From Candidatus Blautia equi (GTDB taxonomy: Bacteria > Bacillota > Clostridia > Lachnospirales > Lachnospiraceae), in assembly GCA_018064695.1 (NCBI GenBank), contig JAGHUU010000235.1:1-11959 (forward strand): 11,959 bases of DNA, read 5' to 3'. This document shows, one piece after another, positions 1 through 7,346 of the stretch. Every line of letters begins with the position of its first letter. The first letter of the stretch is position 1. Made by a program: the position numbers and the translations under genes. The notes beneath the pieces are model-generated. The model worked only from the letters and a program-made list of their open reading frames with translations. It ran no database searches and was not told where the DNA came from.

Positions 1-54
1 TATTTGGAGTTTTGCTTCGCAAAAGAGGCCTGCTCACCCCTGAATCACTTTCTC

Positions 55-86
55 CGGTCACCTAATCAGCAAGTGATTAGGTGCCG
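55..86. repeat. Strong inverted repeat / hairpin upstream of the DJ-1 gene
   Basis: The arms cacctaatca (59-68) and tgattaggtg (74-83) are perfectly complementary around a 5-nt spacer. The stem extends by cgg/ccg (55-57 with 84-86) past a single bulged T at 58. No T-run follows on either strand, so it does not look like a normal intrinsic terminator. It lies about 50 bp upstream of the probable promoter of the next gene. It could be an operator for a dimeric regulator, or an RNA structure at the end of a transcript entering from the left. Confidence 0.6.
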
Positions 87-120
87 TGTGAACTGTAACA
101 AATCATATTCTTTCTTGTTA

Positions 121-132
121 GCAGTATACTGC
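121..132. promoter_or_regulatory. Perfect 12-bp palindrome next to a promoter
   Basis: gcagtatactgc is its own reverse complement. It ends 5 bp before the proposed -35 box at 138. A symmetric site here could bind a dimeric regulator, but a single 12-bp palindrome can also arise by chance in AT-rich intergenic DNA. It also contains TATACT, a -10-like hexamer, but I see no -35 box at the right distance from it. Confidence 0.3.
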
Positions 133-137
133 ATTAG

Positions 138-166
138 TTGTAAAAAAGAAAGAAAAGTGCTAAAAT
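138..166 (+). promoter_or_regulatory. Sigma-A-type promoter for the DJ-1/PfpI gene
   Basis: TTGTAA (138-143) and TAAAAT (161-166) are separated by 17 bp. The -10 box is preceded by TGC, an extended -10 signature. Predicted transcription starts near 173, giving a leader of about 45 nt. A good ribosome binding site, agagagga (203-210), lies 7 nt before the ATG at 218. Confidence 0.6.
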
Positions 167-217
167 ACTTTCTAATTATGTGCTGACTATGATCACAAAG
201 AAAGAGAGGACACCCCC

Positions 218-769
218 ATGAGCACCGTATATGTATTTCTCGCCGATGGCTTTGAAGACATCGAAGGACTTGCCGTAGTAGACCTTTTAAGACGTGCAAA
301 GGTAGAGACCAGAACAGTCTCCATCAAAGATACAAAAGAGGTTCAGACCTCCCACGGAATCACCTTATATACCGACCTGCTGTTTTGTGAGACCGACTTC
401 TCCGACGCAGCCATCCTTGTACTGCCGGGCGGCCTTAAGGGAACTCAGAACCTTCAGGCCTATGAGCCGCTGACCACTATGCTTCAGGAATTCTACGGGG
501 CAGAGAAGAAGATCGCAGCCATCTGCGCAGCTCCAAGCATCTTTGGTGCACTTGGTTTTCTGAAGGGCAGAAATGCCACCTCCTACCCAAGCTTTATGGA
601 GAAGCTTGACGGCGCTATCCTCTCCACTGAGAGAGTAGTAAAAGACGGCCACGTTATCACCAGCCGCGGCATGGGAACCGCCATCGACTTCGGTCTTGCC
701 CTCATTGCAGAGCTCTGCGGCCAGGAAAAAGCAGACGAGATCGCAGCCCAGATTGTCTATAATCACTAA
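218..769 (+). CDS. DJ-1/PfpI (ThiJ/YajL-like) family protein
   Basis: A 183-residue single-domain protein of the DJ-1/PfpI superfamily, the usual length for YajL/DJ-1-like members and predicted cytosolic. The acidic motif GFEDIE (11-16) places Glu16 where human DJ-1 has Glu18. The strand VLPGG is at 68-72. The nucleophile elbow AAICAAPS (100-107) supplies Cys103, the expected reactive cysteine. A late ITSRGMGTA segment (147-155) is also typical of the family. Relatives have been described as protein/glyoxal deglycases, holdases or oxidative-stress proteins, and are often mislabelled as thiamine-biosynthesis ThiJ or protease PfpI; the exact activity cannot be read from sequence. The start ATG has a strong ribosome binding site at 203-210. 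It appears to have its own promoter, and about 180 bp separate it from tig, so it is probably monocistronic. I see no clear terminator after it. Confidence 0.9.
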   Translation: MSTVYVFLADGFEDIEGLAVVDLLRRAKVETRTVSIKDTKEVQTSHGITLYTDLLFCETDFSDAAILVLPGGLKGTQNLQAYEPLTTMLQEFYGAEKKIAAICAAPSIFGALGFLKGRNATSYPSFMEKLDGAILSTERVVKDGHVITSRGMGTAIDFGLALIAELCGQEKADEIAAQIVYNH

Positions 770-809
770 ACCTCTAAAAGAAAACCCTTCTATTATATGA
801 GAAAAAACA

Positions 810-839
810 CTGGTATTTTTTTGACAATTATGCTATACT
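810..839 (+). promoter_or_regulatory. Probable extended -10 promoter of the tig cluster
   Basis: TATACT (834-839) is preceded by TGC at 831-833, giving an extended -10 element. The best matching -35 is poor (ctggta, 810-815, 18-bp spacer). A consensus -35 hexamer, TTGACA (821-826), lies only 7 bp before this -10 and cannot pair with it; at 15-17 bp from that hexamer there is only a weak -10 (gaaaat, 842-847). Transcription would start near 846, leaving a leader of about 100 nt before tig. I see no CtsR or CIRCE operator nearby. Confidence 0.5.
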
Positions 840-949
840 CTGAAAATGACTGTGATTTTGCCTGTTTGTAAGGCATTCACGCTGAAAACGTCTGAAAAAA
901 GACCGTGAAATAAAGAAAATCACCTGAAAAACAAGGAGGAACATATAAG

Positions 950-2233
950 ATGAGTGTACAGGTAGAAAAATTAGAAAAAAATATGGCAAAACTTACCATC
1001 GAGGTTCCAGCAGAGAATCTTGATAAAGCAATGGACAAAGCTTACCAGAAAGCAAAAGGAAGCATCGTGATCCCAGGCTTCCGTAAAGGCAAAGCTCCAA
1101 GAAAAATGATCGAGAAAATGTACGGCCAGGGCGTATTCCTTGAGGACGCAGTAAACAACCTGATCCCAGAGGAGTACAACAAAGCACTTGGCGAGGTAGA
1201 TCTCGTAATCGTATCCCAGCCACAGATCGCACTGGTTCAGGCTGAGCCGGGAAAAGCTCTCATCTTCACCGCAGAGGTAGCTGTGAAACCAGAGGTAACT
1301 CTTGGACAGTACAAAGGCATCGAGGTTCCAAAACAGAACGTAGAGGTTACCGATGATGAGGTAGAAGAGGCAGTTAAGAAAGAGCTTGAGAAGAGCGCAA
1401 GAACAGACGTTATCGATGTAGAGGCAGCTGACGGCGACACCGTTACCCTTGACTTCGAAGGCTTTGTAGACGGCGTAGCATTCGACGGCGGAAAAGGCAC
1501 CAACCATCCACTGACCCTCGGCAGCGGCTCCTTCATCCCAGGATTTGAAGATCAGCTTGTTGGCGCTAAAGCAGGAGATCACGTAGAGGTTAACGTAACC
1601 TTCCCAGAGGACTACAGCGCAGAGGACCTGAAGGGCAAAGCTGCTGTATTCCAGTGTGATATCAAGAAAGTAGAAAGAAAACAGATTCCTGCACTTGATG
1701 ACGAGTTCGCAGGCGACAAGGGATTTGATACCGTAGATGAGTACAAGGCAGACGTTAAGAAAAACCTTGTAGCTCAGAAAGAGGAAGCAGCAGAGAACGC
1801 TAAAGAGGATGCTGCAGTAGATAAGATCATCGAGCTCGCTGAGATGGAGATCCCAGAGGCTATGGTAGATTCCCAGGCTAGCCAGATGGTTAACAACATG
1901 ATGCAGAGATTCACCGCTCAGGGCATCAGCGCAGAGCAGTACTACCAGATCACCGGTATGACTGAGGACAAACTCATTGAGAGCGCTAAACCACAGGCTC
2001 TGAAACAGATCCAGACCAGACTGGTTCTTGAGAAGATCGTTGAGGTTGAGGGAATCGAAGCAACTGAGGAAGATGTAAACGCTGAGATCGAGTCCATGGC
2101 TAAACAGTACGGCATGGAGGCAGACAAGGTTCGCGAGATCCTTGGCGCTCAGCTTGAGCAGATGAAACTGGATCTTGCAGTTCAGAAAGCAGTTACCTTC
2201 GTAGCAGCAGAGGCTGTAGAGGTAGAGGCTTAA
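950..2233 (+). CDS. tig: Trigger factor, ribosome-associated chaperone and prolyl isomerase
   Basis: A full-length trigger factor of 427 residues; family members are about 430. It docks at the ribosome exit tunnel and shields and folds emerging nascent chains. The N-terminal ribosome-binding domain carries the signature GFRKGKAP at 43-50, the loop that contacts L23. A central FKBP-type peptidyl-prolyl isomerase domain spans about 160-245 (DGDTVTLDFEG near 161-171, FIPGFEDQLVG at 195-205). The helical C-terminal chaperone arms fill the remainder, ending in an acidic, Ala/Val-rich tail. The ATG at 950 has a strong ribosome binding site, aaggagg at 933-939. Codon choice is narrow (many gta, aaa, cca and gag codons, rather like the rplM and rpsI genes), which suggests high expression. 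It is the first gene of the quality-control cluster, 32 nt ahead of clpP. Confidence 0.97.
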   Translation: MSVQVEKLEKNMAKLTIEVPAENLDKAMDKAYQKAKGSIVIPGFRKGKAPRKMIEKMYGQGVFLEDAVNNLIPEEYNKALGEVDLVIVSQPQIALVQAEPGKALIFTAEVAVKPEVTLGQYKGIEVPKQNVEVTDDEVEEAVKKELEKSARTDVIDVEAADGDTVTLDFEGFVDGVAFDGGKGTNHPLTLGSGSFIPGFEDQLVGAKAGDHVEVNVTFPEDYSAEDLKGKAAVFQCDIKKVERKQIPALDDEFAGDKGFDTVDEYKADVKKNLVAQKEEAAENAKEDAAVDKIIELAEMEIPEAMVDSQASQMVNNMMQRFTAQGISAEQYYQITGMTEDKLIESAKPQALKQIQTRLVLEKIVEVEGIEATEEDVNAEIESMAKQYGMEADKVREILGAQLEQMKLDLAVQKAVTFVAAEAVEVEA

Positions 2234-2265
2234 GAAGCAACGTCCTGTAAAATGGAGGCTAATAT

Positions 2266-2847
2266 ATGAGTTTAATACCTTATGTCATTGAACAGACGAG
2301 CAGGGGAGAGAGAAGCGCAGATATCTATTCCAGACTTCTTCAGGACCGTATCATTTTCCTTGGAGAAGAAGTAAACGATGTGACAGCAAGCCTTGTTGTG
2401 GCACAGCTGCTTTTCCTGGAAGCTCAGGATCCGGGAAAAGATATCCAGCTCTATATCAACAGCCCGGGCGGTTCAGTTACTGCGGGAATGGCAATTTACG
2501 ATACAATGCAGTATATTAAATGCGATGTATCCACCATCTGCCTTGGCATGGCAGCCAGCATGGGAGCCTTCCTCCTGGCCGGCGGTGCAAAAGGCAAACG
2601 TTATGCTCTGCCTCATTCCACCATCATGATCCATCAGCCATCCGGCGGTGCACAGGGTCAGGCCACCGAGATCCAGATCGTGGCAGATCACATTGCCAAG
2701 ACCAAGAAGCTCTTAAACGAACTCCTTGCAGCCAACACCGGACAGCCATACGAAGTAGTGGAGAGAGACACCGACCGCGACAATTACATGACCGCGGAGG
2801 AAGCAAAAGCATACGGTCTCATCGACGATGTAGTTATGCATAAATAA
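2266..2847 (+). CDS. clpP: ATP-dependent Clp protease proteolytic subunit ClpP
   Basis: The serine peptidase that forms the tetradecameric chamber of ClpXP. Its 193 residues match the usual 190-200. The catalytic triad is Ser98 in GMAASMGA (94-101), His123 in MIHQPSGG (121-128) and Asp172 in DTDRDNY (168-174); the spacings of 25 and 49 residues equal those of the E. coli enzyme. The oxyanion segment SPGGSVTAG is at 66-74. The N-terminus (MSLIPYVIEQTSRGER) has the usual axial-loop sequence. ATG 2266 follows ggagg (2254-2258) at 7 nt. The gene lies 32 nt after tig and is followed by a hairpin and then clpX, its partner unfoldase. The order tig-clpP-clpX is common in Clostridia. Confidence 0.98.
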   Translation: MSLIPYVIEQTSRGERSADIYSRLLQDRIIFLGEEVNDVTASLVVAQLLFLEAQDPGKDIQLYINSPGGSVTAGMAIYDTMQYIKCDVSTICLGMAASMGAFLLAGGAKGKRYALPHSTIMIHQPSGGAQGQATEIQIVADHIAKTKKLLNELLAANTGQPYEVVERDTDRDNYMTAEEAKAYGLIDDVVMHK

Positions 2848-2854
2848 TGCGATT

Positions 2855-2885
2855 GATAAGACTCCTGAGATTCAGGAGTCTTGTC
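2855..2885 (+). terminator. Terminator-like hairpin between clpP and clpX
   Basis: A perfect 11-bp stem, aagactcctga (2858-2868) with tcaggagtctt (2872-2882), closes a 3-nt loop. It extends to 14 bp (2855-2885) with one G-U pair. The tail (ttgttatata) has few consecutive Ts, so termination is probably partial. It starts 7 nt after the clpP stop. It could set a clpP:clpX ratio by attenuation or protect the 3' end of a tig-clpP transcript. Confidence 0.6.
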
Positions 2886-2950
2886 TTGTTATATAAGATA
2901 TTCCCATTTTGGGGAATTTGAGTGATTTTCAGAAAGGAAGATTAGAATAC

Positions 2951-4267
2951 ATGGCAGAAAAGATAAGAGGCGGCGAAAAAAGAGTACACTGTTCTTTCTG
3001 TGGAAAACCGGAGGAGCAGGTAAGAAAACTGATCGCCGGCCCGGATGGAGCCTTTATCTGTGATGAGTGCATCGGAATCTGTGCGGAGATCCTTGAGGAG
3101 GAGTTCGCCATGTTTGATTCCGCCGGCGGCTTTGACTTCGGGGGAGACATCAACCTCCTGAAACCGGAGGAGATCCATGCTGTTCTGGATGACTATGTCA
3201 TTGGACAGGATGCTGCCAAGAAAGCACTGGCAGTAGCCGTATACAACCATTACAAACGTGTGACCGCGTCTAAAAACCTGGATGTGGAGCTTCAGAAGAG
3301 CAACATCCTGATGCTTGGACCAACCGGTTCCGGTAAGACCCTTCTGGCACAGACTCTGGCACGTATGCTGAACGTACCGTTTGCCATCGCAGATGCCACC
3401 ACCCTTACCGAGGCAGGTTATGTAGGTGAGGATGTGGAGAACATCCTTCTCAAGGTCATCCAGGCTGCAGATTACGATGTGGAGCGTGCACAGTACGGTA
3501 TCATCTACATCGATGAGATCGATAAGATCACCAGAAAATCCGAGAACGCATCCATCACCAGAGACGTTTCCGGTGAGGGTGTACAGCAGGCACTCCTTAA
3601 GATTCTTGAGGGAACTGTAGCCAGCGTTCCACCGCAGGGCGGCAGAAAACACCCGCATCAGGAGCTTATTCAGATCGATACCACAAACATCCTCTTCATC
3701 TGCGGCGGTGCCTTCGAGGGAATCGAGAAGATCATCAGCGCACGCCAGGATACCAAATCCATCGGCTTTGGCGCAGAGATCACCGAGAAGAAAGAGAAAA
3801 ATGTGGGCGAGCTGTTAAAAGATGTTATGCCTGGGGACTTCATCAAATATGGTCTGATCCCGGAGTTCATCGGACGTGTGCCGGTGGTCGTATCCCTGGA
3901 TTCCCTGGATGAAGCAGCACTCATCAGCATCCTGAAGGAGCCTAAAAACTCCCTGACCAAACAGTATAAAAAAATCTTTGAACTTGACGGTGTAGAGCTG
4001 GAATTCAATGAGGACGCCCTGGAGCAGGTGGCTAAGAAAGCCCTTGAGAGAAAGACCGGAGCCCGCGGACTTCGTGCCATCATGGAAACTGCTCTTATGG
4101 ATCTCATGTACAGAGTTCCATCCGACAATACCATCCGCAAGTGCACCATCACAAAAGAAGTTATTGAAGGAACCGGTGAACCGGACATCGTTCACGGTGA
4201 ACCACCGGTAACTCCTGCGGAAAAACGGAACAAACGCAAGAGAAAGAGCGTTTCTGAGACCGCCTGA
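2951..4267 (+). CDS. clpX: ATP-dependent Clp protease ATP-binding subunit ClpX
   Basis: The AAA+ unfoldase that selects substrates and feeds them to ClpP; 438 residues from the chosen start. The N-terminal zinc-binding domain has Cys14, Cys17, Cys37 and Cys40. Walker A GPTGSGKT is at 123-130, the pore loop GYVGED at 156-161, Walker B IIYIDEID at 184-191, the RKH pore loop at 232-234, the ClpP-docking IGF loop at 271-273 and sensor-2 GARGLR at 370-375. The basic tail (RNKRKRKS, about 426-433) is variable in the family. The reading frame is open upstream to a TTG at 2909, but ATG 2951 is preferred: it has aaaggaag (2933-2940) 10 nt before it and gives a ClpX-like N-terminus. The TTG lies in the loop of a small hairpin with no ribosome binding site. 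It is separated from clpP by a terminator-like hairpin. Confidence 0.97.
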   Translation: MAEKIRGGEKRVHCSFCGKPEEQVRKLIAGPDGAFICDECIGICAEILEEEFAMFDSAGGFDFGGDINLLKPEEIHAVLDDYVIGQDAAKKALAVAVYNHYKRVTASKNLDVELQKSNILMLGPTGSGKTLLAQTLARMLNVPFAIADATTLTEAGYVGEDVENILLKVIQAADYDVERAQYGIIYIDEIDKITRKSENASITRDVSGEGVQQALLKILEGTVASVPPQGGRKHPHQELIQIDTTNILFICGGAFEGIEKIISARQDTKSIGFGAEITEKKEKNVGELLKDVMPGDFIKYGLIPEFIGRVPVVVSLDSLDEAALISILKEPKNSLTKQYKKIFELDGVELEFNEDALEQVAKKALERKTGARGLRAIMETALMDLMYRVPSDNTIRKCTITKEVIEGTGEPDIVHGEPPVTPAEKRNKRKRKSVSETA

Positions 4268-4285
4268 GAGAGGAAATAATACAGA

Positions 4286-6604
4286 ATGACACAGGAAATC
4301 ATGACTTTTCCGGCCATCGCCCTTAGGGGCCTCACCATTCTGCCGGGAATGATCACACACTTTGACGTCAGCAGGGACCGTTCCAAGGAGGCCGTCCACG
4401 CAGCCATGCGCGGGGACCAGAAGCTGTTTCTGGTCAGCCAGAAGGAGATCGGCACAGAGGATCCCGGCATCCGGGATCTTTACTCCATCGGTACCGTTGC
4501 TGCGGTCAAACAGGTAATAAAGCTGCAGAAGGACATGCTCCGCATCCTTGTGGAGGGTGAGGAGAGAGCCGACCTTCTGACCATCGACCAGGAGATCCCT
4601 TACCTGAAAGTAAAGGTCATGACCGCACAGGAGGAGAAGAGCAATCTTCCGGACCCTGTCCGCGAGGCCATGATCCGCACCATCCGGGATCTGTTCCACC
4701 AGTACTCCATCGAGAACAGCAAGCTCAGCAAAGAACTGGTGACAGATGTCTTAAAGGAAGAAAAGCTGGAGCCGCTCCTAACAAGGATCGCCAGTGACCT
4801 GCCTATGCCTTACCAGAAACGCCAGAAATATCTGGAGGCCGGTTCCCTGGAGGAACGCTACGAGGTTCTGGGCGGCATCCTGGAAAACGAGATCGAGGTC
4901 ATCAAGGTCACCTCTGACCTGCAGAGAAGACTGAAGGAAAAGATAGACAAGCACCAGAAGGAATATATCCTCCGCGAGCAGCTGAAGCTCATCAAGGAGG
5001 AGCTGGGCGAGTCTGAAAGCGTTGAAAGCCAGTCCGACGAGTTTCTGAAAAAACTGGAGGAGCTTAACGCTTCCGATGAAGTAAAGAATAAGATCCGAAA
5101 AGAGATCCTGCGCTACAAGGGTATCCAGTCCTCTTCCCCTGAGAGCACAGTGCTTCACGGATATCTGGATACGGTCCTTGCCCTCCCATGGGATAAGAGA
5201 TCCGAGGATTCCGATGACCTGAAACGTGCCTGGGAGATCCTGGAGGAAGGCCATTACGGTCTGAAGGATGTGAAGGAGCGCATCATGGAATTCCTGGCAG
5301 TCCGTCAGCTTACAGGAAAGGGCAAGAGCCCTATCCTCTGTCTGGTGGGACCTCCGGGAACAGGAAAAACCTCCATTGCCCGCTCTGTTGCGGAGGCCCT
5401 GAATAAAAAATATGTCCGCATCTGCCTTGGCGGTGTCCGCGATGAGGCAGAGATCCGCGGTCACAGAAAAACCTACGTAGGCGCTATGGCCGGCAGAATC
5501 ACCGTGGCTTTAAAAGAAGTTGGTGTGGGCAACCCGCTGATGCTTCTGGATGAGATCGACAAGACCAGCGGCGACCACAAGGGCGACACCGCATCCGCAC
5601 TTCTCGAGGTGCTGGATCCGGAGCAGAACAACCGCTTCAACGATCACTATGTGGAGATCCCGCAGGACCTCTCCGAGGTACTGTTCATTGCCACAGCCAA
5701 CGACAGAAACGGCATTCCGCGTCCGCTTCTTGACCGTATGGAGCTCATTGAGATCTCCGGCTACACCGAGAATGAGAAGCTTCACATCGCAAAGGAGCAT
5801 CTGCTTCCAAAACAGCTGAAGGAAAACGGCATCCCTGAGGACGTTCTTACTATTGAGGACAGTGCCCTCAGAAGGATCATCAACCATTATACAAGAGAAT
5901 CCGGCGTTCGAAATCTGGAGAGAACCATCGGCCGCATCTGCAGAAAAACCGCCAGAGACATTCTGGAAAAGGATGCAAAGGATATCTGCGTTACTGCGGA
6001 GAACCTTTCTGATTATCTCGGAAAAGAGAGAAGACAGATCCTCATGGCAAACAAGACCGATGAGATCGGTATCGCCAGAGGCCTTGCCTGGACACAGGTG
6101 GGCGGCGACACCCTGGAGATCGAGGTCAATATCCTTCCGGGTAAAGGCGACCTGCTTCTCACAGGACAGCTCGGCGATGTCATGAAGGAATCCGCAAGAA
6201 CCGGTATTTCCTACTTAAGATCCATCGCAGCGGACTACGGCGTGGATAAAGAATTCTTCAGAGAAAACGACATCCATGTACATATTCCGGAGGGAGCCGT
6301 GCCTAAGGACGGTCCATCCGCAGGTATCACCATGGCAACCGCAATGCTCTCCGCCATTGCCGGCATTCCGGTTTGTGCGGACCTGGCCATGACAGGAGAG
6401 ATCTCTCTCCGCGGCCGCGTGCTGGCCATTGGAGGCCTGAAAGAAAAACTGCTGGCAGCCAAATACGCCGGCATCAAACGTGTCCTTGTTCCGGAGGACA
6501 ACCGCCCGGATATTGAGGAGATGGATGCGGAGATCCTGGACGGACTTCAGGTATCTTTCGTAAGTCACATGACAGAGGTGCTGAAGGCAGCACTCAGAAA
6601 ATAA
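4286..6604 (+). CDS. lon: Endopeptidase La, Lon protease (LonA type)
   Basis: A homo-oligomeric ATP-dependent protease of 772 residues that removes damaged and regulatory proteins in the cytosol. The N-terminal substrate-binding LON domain covers about 5-200, followed by a helical, coiled-coil region at about 200-260. The AAA+ module has Walker A GPPGTGKT at 355-362 and Walker B LMLLDEID at 418-425. The C-terminal protease domain carries the Ser-Lys dyad: Ser678 in PKDGPSAG and Lys721 in GGLKEKLLAA, almost the E. coli numbering (679/722). It is soluble, with no membrane segment, so LonA rather than LonB. ATG 4286 follows agagagga (4267-4274) and lies only 18 nt after the clpX stop, suggesting cotranscription. 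The lonB gene found between clpX and lonA in Bacillus is absent. A GC-rich hairpin follows the stop. Confidence 0.98.
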   Translation: MTQEIMTFPAIALRGLTILPGMITHFDVSRDRSKEAVHAAMRGDQKLFLVSQKEIGTEDPGIRDLYSIGTVAAVKQVIKLQKDMLRILVEGEERADLLTIDQEIPYLKVKVMTAQEEKSNLPDPVREAMIRTIRDLFHQYSIENSKLSKELVTDVLKEEKLEPLLTRIASDLPMPYQKRQKYLEAGSLEERYEVLGGILENEIEVIKVTSDLQRRLKEKIDKHQKEYILREQLKLIKEELGESESVESQSDEFLKKLEELNASDEVKNKIRKEILRYKGIQSSSPESTVLHGYLDTVLALPWDKRSEDSDDLKRAWEILEEGHYGLKDVKERIMEFLAVRQLTGKGKSPILCLVGPPGTGKTSIARSVAEALNKKYVRICLGGVRDEAEIRGHRKTYVGAMAGRITVALKEVGVGNPLMLLDEIDKTSGDHKGDTASALLEVLDPEQNNRFNDHYVEIPQDLSEVLFIATANDRNGIPRPLLDRMELIEISGYTENEKLHIAKEHLLPKQLKENGIPEDVLTIEDSALRRIINHYTRESGVRNLERTIGRICRKTARDILEKDAKDICVTAENLSDYLGKERRQILMANKTDEIGIARGLAWTQVGGDTLEIEVNILPGKGDLLLTGQLGDVMKESARTGISYLRSIAADYGVDKEFFRENDIHVHIPEGAVPKDGPSAGITMATAMLSAIAGIPVCADLAMTGEISLRGRVLAIGGLKEKLLAAKYAGIKRVLVPEDNRPDIEEMDAEILDGLQVSFVSHMTEVLKAALRK

Positions 6605-6612
6605 CAGGAGCG

Positions 6613-6637
6613 AAGCCCTGTCTCTAAGACAGGGCTT
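6613..6637 (+). terminator. GC-rich hairpin between lon and ysxC
   Basis: A perfect 11-bp stem, aagccctgtct (6613-6623) with agacagggctt (6627-6637), closes a cta loop. Only three consecutive Ts end the element (6636-6638), then gatata, so it is a weak intrinsic terminator at best. It occupies the place where the ribosome binding site of ysxC would be expected: 8 nt after the lon stop and 11 nt before the ysxC ATG. It may be an attenuator, a processing or stability element, or a translation-control structure. Confidence 0.55.
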
Positions 6638-6648
6638 TGATATAGACT

Positions 6649-7305
6649 ATGGTAATTAAGAATGTATCTCTGGATATCGTCTGCGGCATCACCAGCAAGC
6701 TTCCGGATACCGGAAGACCGGAGGTGGCTTTTGCGGGAAAATCCAACGTTGGAAAATCTTCCCTCATCAATGCCCTCATGAACCGCAAGGCCCTGGCAAG
6801 AACCAGTGCCCAGCCGGGAAAGACCCAGACGATCAACTTCTATAATGTGAATGAGCTTATGTATCTGGTGGACCTGCCTGGCTACGGCTATGCCAAGGTT
6901 CCGGAGTCAGAGAAGGCAAAATGGGGAAAGATGATCGAGAGATATCTCCACACATCAAAAACCCTGAAAGCCGTTTTTCTGCTCATCGATATCAGACACG
7001 ATCCATCTGCCAACGATAAGCAGATGTACGACTGGATCATTCACAACGGTTATGAACCGATCATCATCGCCACAAAAGCTGACAAGCTGAAAAAGAGTCA
7101 GCTGCAGAAAAGCGTAAAGGCGATCCGTGACGGTCTCCGCCTCCGCCCGGGCACCCAGCTCATCCCATTCTCCGCCGAGACAAAGCAGGGAAGAGAAGAG
7201 ATCTGGAACCTGATCGACGAGCTCACCGGACTGGCAGCTCCGGAGGAGACAGCAGAAGGAACTGACCAGCCGGCAGTTACCGAAGAGAGATCCGACGCGG
7301 AATAA
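6649..7305 (+). CDS. ysxC: Ribosome biogenesis GTPase YsxC/YihA (EngB)
   Basis: A TrmE-Era-EngA-YihA-type GTPase needed for late assembly of the 50S ribosomal subunit; 218 residues. G1 GKSNVGKSS is at 30-38, the G2/switch I region with GKTQTINF at 57-64, G3 DLPGYG at 75-80, G4 TKAD at 142-145 and G5 SAE at 175-177. The core ends near 195. The last 20 or so residues are Glu/Ala/Thr-rich and acidic, an extension beyond the compact family core that looks lineage-specific. ATG 6649 gives the expected N-terminus (MVIKNVSLDIV), yet no Shine-Dalgarno sequence lies in the 15 nt before it; the nearest is aggag at 6606-6610, on the far side of a hairpin. Placement after lon is conserved in Firmicutes. 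Confidence 0.96.
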   Translation: MVIKNVSLDIVCGITSKLPDTGRPEVAFAGKSNVGKSSLINALMNRKALARTSAQPGKTQTINFYNVNELMYLVDLPGYGYAKVPESEKAKWGKMIERYLHTSKTLKAVFLLIDIRHDPSANDKQMYDWIIHNGYEPIIIATKADKLKKSQLQKSVKAIRDGLRLRPGTQLIPFSAETKQGREEIWNLIDELTGLAAPEETAEGTDQPAVTEERSDAE

Positions 7306-7346
7306 ACTTTAAAAACACTTTCTTATAATCATTACTGGAGGATAAG

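Noticed and set aside
10..24. Small hairpin ttttgc-ttc-gcaaaa at the left edge
   Set aside because: Only 6 bp with two G-C pairs and no T-tail; too weak to call a terminator without the sequence to the left.
4..186. 60-codon + strand frame and 77-codon - strand frame (66-299) at the left edge
   Set aside because: No ribosome binding site, they cross the promoter and inverted repeat, and no recognisable protein features.
770..949. Search for CtsR or CIRCE heat-shock operators before tig-clpP-clpX
   Set aside because: No pair of GGTCAAA-like repeats and no TTAGCACTC/GAGTGCTAA inverted repeat is present.
2909..2950. Longer clpX reading frame starting at TTG 2909
   Set aside because: There is no ribosome binding site before the TTG, the extra 14 residues do not resemble ClpX, and ATG 2951 has a good site.
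3815..4699. 294-codon open frame on the - strand across the clpX/lon junction, and other long - strand frames such as 2942-3658
   Set aside because: They lie antisense to clear clpX and lon genes, have compositions unlike real proteins (Cys/His-rich), and are explained by the codon bias of the + strand genes.
7324..7329. Perfect TATAAT just before ecfA1
   Set aside because: There is no acceptable -35 at 16-18 bp, and transcription would begin at the ribosome binding site itself, leaving almost no leader. Probably chance in an AT-rich gap.
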